Part shown: positions 1 to 5,910 of the stretch, in pieces
Position numbering within the stretch: the stretch's first letter is position 1
Layout: the number at the start of each line of letters is the position of its first letter
Assembly: GCA_029240015.1 (NCBI GenBank)
Contig: JARBTU010000120.1
Location: 1-5,910, forward strand
Length of the DNA: 5,910 bases
Origin: Oscillospiraceae bacterium
GTDB taxonomy: Bacteria > Bacillota > Clostridia > Oscillospirales > Ruminococcaceae
Direction: 5' to 3'
The notes under the pieces: model-generated
Seen by the model: the letters and a program-made list of their open reading frames with translations, nothing else
The model's database searches: none
What the model was told of the DNA's origin: nothing
Position numbers and translations under genes: made by a program

Positions 1-64
1 CCGTATCAGTCAAAAATAAATATTGCTTATAGTTAAGTTTAACACAATAAAATAATTTTTCAAG

Positions 65-1225
65 TCATACTATGCCACTTTTTACAATTTTCTTAATATG
101 TTCTACCAACGCCTCTACTTCAAAAGCTTCATTAAAGTCACTTGGAGAAAATCTCACGCAACCTATGTCCTTTGTTCCTAAATATTCATGCGCTGTCGGC
201 GCACAATGAAGTCCCGCTCTGAGTGCGAAACCACTGTCACTTAAATAGGTTGCTACTTCGGTGGAATTATATCCGTCGACATTAAAGCTTAATACCGGAA
301 CCTTATGTCCTTTTTTTAAATTATGTATATAAAATTTTACCTCTGGAATCGTCAAAAGCTCCTCATACAGCAGTTGACATAATCCCAGCTCATGAGCATA
401 TATGTTGTCCATCCCACGGCTATTAATAAACTCGAGACCTGCATAAAGAGATAGGATTCCTACCGTATTCACTGTTCCGCTTTCAAAACGATCGGGATAA
501 AAATCAGGTTGCTCTCTGTTTACCGAAAGGCTCCCAGTCCCTCCTTCAATAATTGTGTGAAGCCCATCGATATTGTTAAGAATCATAACCCCTGTCCCCG
601 TTACTCCCATGAGACCTTTATGCCCCGCGCAGCAAAGAATATCGATATGATCACTCACAACATTAATGTCCAGCACTCCCGCTGCTTGAGCGGCGTCTAC
701 AATAAATTTTATCTTGTATGCTCTGCAAAGCTTGCCAAGTTTTTTAATAGGTAAGACCGTTCCCGTTACGTTGGAAGCATAAGTACAAACAATCGCTTTT
801 GTTTTAGGATTAATGAGACGTTCAAAATCCAGTACGGTTCTGTCTTCATCTTCCTCGAAAACATTAGCAAGATCGTATGTAACACCGCAGCGACGGCTTA
901 ATTCATGTATGGGCCGCATTACTGAATTGTGTTCCAGTGAAGATGTGATTACATGATTGCCATCGCTGAGTATTCCTTTTATCGCCATATTGAGCGAATG
1001 GGTGCAGTTAAATGTAAATACCGCATTTTCAACTTCACAGCCAAAAAAATCGGCTATTTTTTGCCTTGTGTCGAATATTGCCTTAGCAGTTTTCATGGAT
1101 AATGAATGCCCGCTTCTCCCGGGGTTCCCTCCATATATAATAACTGCTTCCTGAACTGCATGAACAACGTTTTGAGGCTTCGGAAAAGTTGTAGCCGCAT
1201 TGTCAAAATAAATCACATATACCAT
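65..1225 (-). CDS. Cysteine desulfurase-like PLP enzyme (aminotransferase class V fold, EF2568-type subfamily)
   Basis: This is a cytoplasmic PLP-dependent enzyme of the NifS/SufS fold, 386 residues from the ATG at 1225. Visible motifs: the N-terminal YFDNAATTFPKP segment (residues 6-17), EHNS with the PLP-stacking His99, VDAAQ (Asp177, Gln180), the Schiff-base lysine in AGHKG (Lys203), and RAGLHCAP with Cys341 where SufS-type desulfurases carry their persulfide-forming Cys. The short N-terminus and overall pattern fit the subfamily I know as am_tr_V_EF2568, whose substrate is not established; cysteine desulfurase or selenocysteine lyase activity is inferred. The frame is open back to a TTG at 1327, but those extra 34 residues are not family-like and lie in a palindromic leader. 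A GTG at 1216 would give exactly the family start (MIYFDNAATT) and is a serious alternative. A weak ribosome binding site (GGCGGA) precedes 1225. It lies downstream of the DUF3343 gene on the same strand, suggesting joint work on sulfur or selenium transfer. Confidence 0.88.
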   Translation of the reverse strand: MVYVIYFDNAATTFPKPQNVVHAVQEAVIIYGGNPGRSGHSLSMKTAKAIFDTRQKIADFFGCEVENAVFTFNCTHSLNMAIKGILSDGNHVITSSLEHNSVMRPIHELSRRCGVTYDLANVFEEDEDRTVLDFERLINPKTKAIVCTYASNVTGTVLPIKKLGKLCRAYKIKFIVDAAQAAGVLDINVVSDHIDILCCAGHKGLMGVTGTGVMILNNIDGLHTIIEGGTGSLSVNREQPDFYPDRFESGTVNTVGILSLYAGLEFINSRGMDNIYAHELGLCQLLYEELLTIPEVKFYIHNLKKGHKVPVLSFNVDGYNSTEVATYLSDSGFALRAGLHCAPTAHEYLGTKDIGCVRFSPSDFNEAFEVEALVEHIKKIVKSGIV

Positions 1226-1353
1226 CCATTCCGCCGCTTTGGGCCGTATTTTGATAAACAAATCAAGAATTGAGCACAAAAATATAAGCCCTTTTTTAGA
1301 ACCTATATTTTTGTTTTTGTTTATCAAACATATATATGAATTATCTCAATCTT
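1226..1353 (-). promoter_or_regulatory. Structured leader with nested inverted repeats upstream of the desulfurase-like gene
   Basis: An outer perfect 13-bp inverted repeat, TTTGATAAACAAA at 1250-1262 and its complement at 1316-1328, encloses an inner perfect 11-bp inverted repeat (1276-1286 with 1304-1314). In minus-strand RNA the inner stem can continue for five more pairs (two G-C or C-G, three G-U) to a seven-base loop at 1292-1298. On the plus strand those wobble positions would be A-C mismatches, so the fold suits the minus transcript, the direction in which the neighbouring genes run. A 13-base unpaired stretch (1263-1275) contains CTCAAT, complementary to ATTGAG at 1342-1347 just upstream, so an alternative pairing or pseudoknot is possible. 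I recognise no riboswitch class. It could be an attenuator-like leader, an RNA processing site or a small palindromic element remnant. The repeats are observed; the function is inference. Confidence 0.5.
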
Positions 1354-1572
1354 CTATACCTCAACACATCCTAATACTCTTATTCCAATAGAAGAAAGTT
1401 GTTGTGATATTTCCTCTGCGTCACTGTCAACTCTTATGCTATATCCACATCCACAGCTGCTTAATTCTCTCGGCGTACGTTCTATATAGGCGCGCCTTCC
1501 TTGCATTTCAAGGTATTTTTTGGCTTTCATCGCATATGTTACAGAACTTAACATAATTAGCTGTTTCCCCAT
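1354..1572 (-). CDS. DUF3343 family putative Se/S carrier-like small protein
   Basis: This small cytoplasmic protein has 72 residues from the chosen start. The pattern is SSVTYAMKAKKYL (residues 9-21), then RTPRELSSCGCG (32-43), matching the DUF3343 / putative Se/S carrier family (usual core: S-x-x-x-A-x-K-A-x-x-x-L, then TPRELSSSCG). Three cysteines are visible: Cys40 and Cys42 in a CGC motif and Cys69 near the C-terminus; these are candidates for carrying persulfide or selenide. The start is set by the Shine-Dalgarno sequence GGAAGGTGAT at 1576-1585: GGAAG lies 8 bases from the ATG at 1572 but only 5 from the ATG at 1575. An in-frame ATG at 1599 overlaps the ispF stop by four bases (ATGA) and would add nine residues, but it has no good ribosome binding site. 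The gene sits between ispF and a cysteine desulfurase-like gene on the same strand, so it is plausibly the acceptor for the sulfur or selenium released by that enzyme. That partnership is inferred. Confidence 0.82.
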   Translation of the reverse strand: MGKQLIMLSSVTYAMKAKKYLEMQGRRAYIERTPRELSSCGCGYSIRVDSDAEEISQQLSSIGIRVLGCVEV

Positions 1573-1575
1573 CAT

Positions 1576-1585
1576 ATCACCTTCC
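1576..1585 (-). promoter_or_regulatory. Ribosome binding site of the DUF3343 gene
   Basis: GGAAGGTGAT closely matches the anti-16S complement (AAGGAGGTGAT). It decides among ATGs at 1599, 1575 and 1572 in favour of the last two. It lies just past the ispF stop codon, so the small gene has its own strong initiation site within the shared transcript. Confidence 0.75.
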
Positions 1586-1595
1586 ATCAAACATA

Positions 1596-2099
1596 TCATA
1601 TGCCATGACTTTTATTATTGATAAAGGTTTTTTTAAATAAAAGGCAAACCGAATGCGCACTGATGCCAAGCTTTTGTCCTGTAAATCCTAAATTTTCTTC
1701 GGTTGTAGCTTTCACATTGACACAATCCGACGATATTTTACAAATGTCGCTTATATTTTTAACCATGTCGGGAATATATCCTTTGAGCTTTGGCTCTTGA
1801 ACGATGACTGTACAGTCGATGTTACCTATACTATATCCCTTTTGATAAATCATCTCTGCAACATACTGCAAAAGCTTCTTGCTGTCAGCATCTTTAAAGC
1901 GTTCATCAGAGTCAGGAAAATGGGTTCCGATATCCCCCAGCGCAGCTGCGCCAAGCAGTGCATCCATCACTGCATGCAGCAAAACGTCGGCATCCGAATG
2001 TCCCAAAAGACCTTTTTCATGTGGGATCTCAATTCCTCCTATGATAAGCTTTCTTCCCTCAACCAGTTTATGAACATCGTATCCATGACCTATTCTCAT
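1596..2099 (-). CDS. ispF: 2-C-methyl-D-erythritol 2,4-cyclodiphosphate synthase
   Basis: IspF converts 4-diphosphocytidyl-2-C-methyl-D-erythritol 2-phosphate into the 2,4-cyclodiphosphate with release of CMP, in the cytoplasmic MEP route to IPP and DMAPP. At 167 residues it is a little longer than the usual ~158, the extra being a short basic C-terminal tail. The N-terminus [11 protein letters not shown] supplies the metal ligands Asp8 and His10, and His42 follows in [11 protein letters not shown]. The loop [12 protein letters not shown] (54-65) and the signature [12 protein letters not shown] (130-141) with the nucleotide-binding Thr132/Thr133 and Glu135 region are intact, so it should be active. 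The ATG at 2099 is preceded by GGAGG at 2108-2112, spaced 8 bases. It is the first gene of a minus-strand group with the DUF3343 and desulfurase-like genes; ispD is not adjacent here. The later MEP enzymes IspG and IspH need Fe-S clusters, a possible but unproven link to the desulfurase-like neighbour. Confidence 0.97.
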   Translation of the reverse strand: MRIGHGYDVHKLVEGRKLIIGGIEIPHEKGLLGHSDADVLLHAVMDALLGAAALGDIGTHFPDSDERFKDADSKKLLQYVAEMIYQKGYSIGNIDCTVIVQEPKLKGYIPDMVKNISDICKISSDCVNVKATTEENLGFTGQKLGISAHSVCLLFKKTFINNKSHGI

Positions 2100-2128
2100 T
2101 TATTGATCCTCCGTTTGGTTGTAATTTT

Positions 2129-2134
2129 ATTATA
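2129..2134 (-). promoter_or_regulatory. Possible -10 element for the ispF transcript
   Basis: A consensus TATAAT on the minus strand lies about 30 bases upstream of the ispF start and 16 bases before its ribosome binding site, a sensible leader distance. No good -35 hexamer is found 16-18 bases further upstream, so this is a half-supported promoter. AT-rich DNA gives such matches by chance. Confidence 0.4.
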
Positions 2135-2176
2135 ATAGATGAAAAAACGACATATTATTTTTGTTATTTTATACTC

Positions 2177-2189
2177 ATACTAATAGTAT
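2177..2189. promoter_or_regulatory. Operator-like palindrome between ispF and galE
   Basis: ATACTAATAGTAT is a perfect 6-bp-arm inverted repeat around a single central base, with a further ATACT half site at 2171-2175. It lies between the ispF start and the galE promoter, about 50 bases upstream of the latter's -35. It also overlaps a possible weaker promoter, TTGTTA at 2161-2166, 17 bases, TAGTAT at 2184-2189. Repressor binding is a guess from symmetry alone. Confidence 0.3.
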
Positions 2190-2236
2190 CAGTTATGAAA
2201 CTAAATTTCAACTATATGCATTTTTGTTGCATAATG

Positions 2237-2265
2237 TTGACTTTAAATTTACGCTCATATATACT
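2237..2265 (+). promoter_or_regulatory. Sigma-A-type promoter of galE
   Basis: TTGACT (2237-2242), a 17-base spacer and TATACT (2260-2265) match the housekeeping promoter consensus at five of six bases in each hexamer. Transcription would start near 2272, leaving a leader of about 30 bases that holds the ribosome binding site at 2286-2291. This placement also excludes the in-frame ATG at 2195 as the start of galE. A short hairpin (TATGCA at 2215-2220 with TGCATA at 2228-2233) sits directly upstream of the -35. Confidence 0.8.
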
Positions 2266-2302
2266 TAAAGTACAGATAAATCAAGAAAGGATCGTGATTT
2301 TA

Positions 2303-3313
2303 GTGTCTGTTCTGATTACAGGAGGAGCAGGATATATCGGTTCACATAATTGTGTTGAACTTTTAAACTCCGGTGAAGAGATTGTTGTTGTTGACAATTT
2401 TGCCAACAGTAAGCCCGAAGCACTCAACCGTATTAAAAAAATTACTGGAAAAGATTTTAAATTCTATGAAGCGGACCTTTTGGATAAAAAAGCTATTAAT
2501 AAAATATTTGATGAAAACAATATAGAGTCTGTGATTCATTTTGCAGCACTCAAGGCGGTCGGGGAATCGGTTCAAAAACCGATTGATTATTATTACAACA
2601 ATCTGACGGGAACGCTCGTTTTGTGTGAGATAATGAAAAAACACGGCGTGAAAAAAATTGTTTTCAGTTCTTCTGCGACTGTTTATGGAACACCAAAGAC
2701 CGTTCCTATTAAAGAAGACTTCCCACTTTCTGCAACAAATCCTTATGGAAGCACCAAACTGATGGTTGAACAAATTCTTCGGGATGTTTATGTTTCCGAT
2801 AACGAGTGGAGCATTTCCCTTCTTCGGTACTTTAATCCAATCGGCGCTCATAAAAGCGGACTGATTGGCGAAGACCCGAACGGGATTCCGAACAACCTCA
2901 TGCCATATATCTCGCAAGTTGCCTCCAAAAAGCTTGAATGCCTCTCTGTCTTCGGGAACGATTATGATACTCATGACGGAACCGGTGTGCGTGATTACAT
3001 CCATGTTGTTGACTTAAGTATCGGTCACTTGAAAGCACTTGAAAGAATCCGTCAGGTTAAAGGTGTAGAAGCATATAACCTTGGAACAGGCGTTGGATAC
3101 TCCGTTCTGGACATGGTAAAAGCATTTGAAGAAGCAAACCATGTAGCTGTTAATTATAAAATTGTTGACAGACGCCCGGGAGATATTGCAGAGTGTTACG
3201 CAGATCCGACCCTTGCGAAAGAGAACCTTGGATGGACATCACAACGTGATATTGTTGAAATGTGCCGTGATACTTGGAACTTTACCAAAAATAATCCAAA
3301 TGGAATTTGTTAA
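2303..3313 (+). CDS. galE: UDP-glucose 4-epimerase
   Basis: GalE interconverts UDP-galactose and UDP-glucose with bound NAD in the cytoplasm, serving galactose use and glycan precursor supply. At 336 residues it is full length. It is an extended short-chain dehydrogenase: [10 protein letters not shown] (6-15) is the NAD-binding glycine motif, [11 protein letters not shown] (79-89) and FSSSATVYG (121-129, catalytic Ser123/124) follow, then the catalytic pair in YGSTK (Tyr148, Lys152), RYFNPIGAH and RDYIHVVDL. Cys298 occupies the position of E. coli Tyr299 and human Cys307; a Cys there is associated with acting on UDP-N-acetyl sugars as well. The start is a GTG at 2303: it gives the family N-terminus (M/V-S-V-L-I-T-G-G), follows AAAGGA at 2286-2291 by 11 bases and lies downstream of the promoter at 2237-2265. 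The frame is open to 2195, but that would add 36 unrelated residues. It is transcribed alone, divergent from ispF and convergent with the deacetylase gene. Confidence 0.96.
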   Translation: MSVLITGGAGYIGSHNCVELLNSGEEIVVVDNFANSKPEALNRIKKITGKDFKFYEADLLDKKAINKIFDENNIESVIHFAALKAVGESVQKPIDYYYNNLTGTLVLCEIMKKHGVKKIVFSSSATVYGTPKTVPIKEDFPLSATNPYGSTKLMVEQILRDVYVSDNEWSISLLRYFNPIGAHKSGLIGEDPNGIPNNLMPYISQVASKKLECLSVFGNDYDTHDGTGVRDYIHVVDLSIGHLKALERIRQVKGVEAYNLGTGVGYSVLDMVKAFEEANHVAVNYKIVDRRPGDIAECYADPTLAKENLGWTSQRDIVEMCRDTWNFTKNNPNGIC

Positions 3314-3319
3314 GTGTGT

Positions 3320-3356
3320 AAAAAATGACAAAGACGTAAAATCTTTGTCATTTTTT
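3320..3356. terminator. Bidirectional intrinsic terminator between galE and the deacetylase gene
   Basis: A perfect inverted repeat pairs 3320-3334 with 3342-3356 (core TGACAAAGA / TCTTTGTCA) around a 7-base loop. It begins seven bases after the galE stop. On the plus strand the core is followed by eight T (3351-3358); on the minus strand the complementary A run gives six T. The symmetry lets one hairpin end both convergent transcripts. Confidence 0.9.
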
Positions 3357-3398
3357 TTATTACTATCTGGAACTTATTAGGAAGATATGGTATGATAA

Positions 3399-4307
3399 TT
3401 ATAAATCAAACTTTGATATTTCAAAACCTTTTTTTCGCAAATCATCTATAACTGATGGCAAAATTTCAGCATTATCCTTAGATACGGCATGCAAGAGATA
3501 AACGACTCCATTATGCGCCGCTTTTGTAACTTTTTCGAAAGCTTTGGCTGCACCGATTTGACTGTTCGGATCCCAGTCCTTATAGGCATAGCTCCAAAAA
3601 ATGGATTTATAGCCCAATGCCTGAGTAATGGCAAGTGTCCTTTCAGAATATTCGCCCATCGGTGGTCGGAACAAAGTCATTTTATATTTAAAATTCTCGA
3701 AAACATAATCATGAAGTTTCTGTATCTCTTCTTTTGCTTTCTGGACTGTAACTGTAGGCATGGAAGGATGGGTGTAACTGTGATTGCCTACAATATGATT
3801 TTCAGCAATCATCCGTTTGATTAAATCGGGATTCTTTTTGGCATAATCATAAGTCACAAAAAAGACAGCAGATGCTTTTTTATCTTTCAATGCATCCAAA
3901 ATCTTAGGCGTATAACCGTTTTCGTATCCTTCATCAAAAGTTAGATAGATCTTTTTGGTGTTTTCTCCGATATATACAGCGCCGTACTTTCCATATTTGG
4001 TTTGATACTCCCCACAGGAAACAGGACGGTTGTCTTTATCCACATTGGTCCCTTGTCCCCAGCCCTTCTTTGTATTTTCAAGCGACTGAATGGTTGTATC
4101 ATCAAGACCTGCTATTGTCTGTTGTTCCGAAGTGACTGTCTCACCCGAACTCACCTGTGACGTATAATTTGATGTAATAGACTCTTTACTGCTCTGGCTC
4201 ACAGATGAGGATTTTTGTGCCGAACTGGTATTTTCATCAGTTTTAGAACATCCTGAAAAACCGACCAGCAACACAGCTGACAACAACGAGCATATCGTTT
4301 TTTTCAT
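3399..4307 (-). CDS. Lipoprotein polysaccharide deacetylase, PdaA-like (carbohydrate esterase family 4)
   Basis: This is a predicted surface-anchored N-deacetylase of peptidoglycan, 302 residues. In Bacillus, PdaA removes the acetyl group from muramic acid as a step to the delta-lactam of spore cortex. Residues 1-20 form a lipoprotein signal (KK, hydrophobic stretch, FSGC with Cys20). A Ser/Thr-rich linker follows to about 64, then the NodB-like domain from about 80. Motifs: LTFDEGYENGYTPK (122-135; catalytic-base Asp125), NHSYTH (175-180; metal His176 and His180), RPPMGEYS (214-221), YKDWD (242-246) and YLLHAVSKDNAE (270-281; His273). GYENGYTPK and LLHxVSxDNAE are closer to PdaA than to generic CE4 enzymes. 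Glu126 stands where generic CE4 enzymes have Asp and B. subtilis PdaA has Asn. The ATG at 4307 follows GGGGG at 4314-4318 by 6 bases; an upstream in-frame ATG at 4370 would bury the signal peptide. Whether its role is cortical or vegetative is not shown here. Confidence 0.92.
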   Translation of the reverse strand: MKKTICSLLSAVLLVGFSGCSKTDENTSSAQKSSSVSQSSKESITSNYTSQVSSGETVTSEQQTIAGLDDTTIQSLENTKKGWGQGTNVDKDNRPVSCGEYQTKYGKYGAVYIGENTKKIYLTFDEGYENGYTPKILDALKDKKASAVFFVTYDYAKKNPDLIKRMIAENHIVGNHSYTHPSMPTVTVQKAKEEIQKLHDYVFENFKYKMTLFRPPMGEYSERTLAITQALGYKSIFWSYAYKDWDPNSQIGAAKAFEKVTKAAHNGVVYLLHAVSKDNAEILPSVIDDLRKKGFEISKFDL

Positions 4308-4366
4308 GTTTTTCCCCCGTTCTTTTTCGTATGTTTCAAATATTTTGCATACCAATTTTATTATGT

Positions 4367-4430
4367 GCAATTATTCTTGATTAAAACCGACGCAATTATT
4401 CAATTTTATATAGAAAATTGAATAATCAAG
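4367..4430. repeat. Inverted and direct repeats in the divergent deacetylase/eno promoter region
   Basis: A perfect inverted repeat pairs 4395-4407 (ATTATTCAATTTT) with 4414-4426 around the 6-base centre ATATAG. The word GCAATTATTC occurs at 4367-4376 and again at 4392-4401. Counting the inverted copy, ATTATTC appears at 4370, 4395 and 4420, an exact 25-base pitch. CTTGATTA (4376-4383) is also inverted at 4423-4430. No T run follows the hairpin on either strand, so it is not a typical terminator. Its place between two divergent genes suggests protein-binding sites, which is inference. I could not settle a -10/-35 pair for either gene in this region. Confidence 0.6.
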
Positions 4431-4458
4431 CTCATGATACCCAAAGATATTGTTATGA

Positions 4459-5829
<1,371 letters not shown>

Positions 5830-5830
5830 T

Positions 5831-5872
5831 ATAAATAAAAAAGGAGTGCATTTGCACTCCTTTTTTATTTAT
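5831..5872. terminator. Intrinsic terminator of eno
   Basis: A perfect 19-bp stem pairs 5831-5849 with 5854-5872 around a 4-base loop. The GC-rich core is GGAGTGC / GCACTCC, and the right arm carries TTTTTTATTT as the termination tract. It starts one base after the eno stop codon. The A run on the left arm makes it symmetrical, so it could also stop a minus-strand transcript arriving from beyond the window. Confidence 0.93.
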
Positions 5873-5910
5873 GATACTTCCCGTTATGGATTATTTGAAA
5901 AGCACTATAT

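Noticed and set aside
1..64. Possible terminator after the desulfurase-like gene (GTTAA/TTAAC hairpin in AT-rich DNA)
   Set aside because: The stem is only five AT-rich pairs with no proper T tract directly after it; the true terminator, if any, is probably outside the window.
1250..1328. Leader palindrome as a miniature transposable element
   Set aside because: The 13-bp terminal repeats fit, but no target-site duplication is visible at the edges and there is no second copy in the window; kept only as an alternative.
1296..1331. Eleven-codon leader-peptide ORF (ATG at 1331, stop in the hairpin loop) in the leader of the desulfurase-like gene
   Set aside because: Its position is suggestive of attenuation, but there is no Shine-Dalgarno sequence in range and no run of one regulatory amino acid.
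2195..2302. In-frame ATG at 2195 giving a 36-residue N-terminal extension of galE
   Set aside because: It lies upstream of the best promoter for the gene, lacks a ribosome binding site, and the added residues do not resemble GalE, which normally begins a few residues before [10 protein letters not shown].
2363..3004. Long open frame on the minus strand inside galE (213 codons), and similar antisense frames in eno and ispF
   Set aside because: They lie wholly inside well-identified genes, show no protein-family pattern and have no ribosome binding sites; they are shadows of the real coding strand.
4314..4345. CATACGA before the deacetylase gene, resembling a sporulation sigma-G -10, with GTATG upstream as a -35
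   Set aside because: The spacing between them is 14 bases instead of about 18, and the predicted transcript would start almost on the ribosome binding site.
4308..4370. In-frame ATG at 4370 extending the deacetylase by 21 residues
   Set aside because: It would place a charged stretch before a textbook lipoprotein signal; the ATG at 4307 has a strong GGGGG site 6 bases upstream.

Overview
The window is an ordinary chromosomal segment of a low-GC, probably endospore-forming Bacillota, most likely class Clostridia. Evidence for this: AT-rich intergenic DNA, strong purine-rich ribosome binding sites, a sigma-A-type promoter, hairpin-plus-T-run terminators, a PdaA-like delta-lactam deacetylase (a spore-cortex function in Bacillus) and a DUF3343 Se/S-carrier-like protein next to a class V aminotransferase-fold enzyme, a pairing I recall from Clostridia. 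I cannot name the genus. There are six protein genes and no RNA genes, transposases or CRISPR arrays.

Left part (1-2099, minus strand, transcribed right to left): ispF (isoprenoid MEP pathway), a 72-residue Se/S-carrier-like protein (DUF3343) and a cysteine desulfurase-like PLP enzyme. ispF and the small gene are tightly coupled. Before the third gene comes a leader of about 130 bases with nested inverted repeats that can fold in the minus-strand RNA. Bases 1-64, after the last stop codon, show no convincing terminator or gene.

Middle (2100-3398): a divergent intergenic region of about 200 bp carries a clear promoter (TTGACT, 17 bp, TATACT) for galE, a UDP-glucose 4-epimerase starting at a GTG at 2303. 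galE ends at a symmetrical terminator that can also serve the convergent gene to its right.

Right part (3399-5910): a lipoprotein polysaccharide deacetylase of the PdaA type (minus strand) and enolase (plus strand) diverge from an AT-rich region containing a perfect 13-bp-arm inverted repeat and a 7-base motif repeated at a 25-base pitch. Enolase ends at a 19-bp hairpin terminator.

The genes are mostly housekeeping: isoprenoid precursors, sulfur or selenium handling, sugar nucleotides, cell wall and glycolysis. I see no clear new multi-gene system. The two observations most worth a second look are the DUF3343/desulfurase-like pair with its structured leader, and the repeat-rich pdaA/eno intergenic region.
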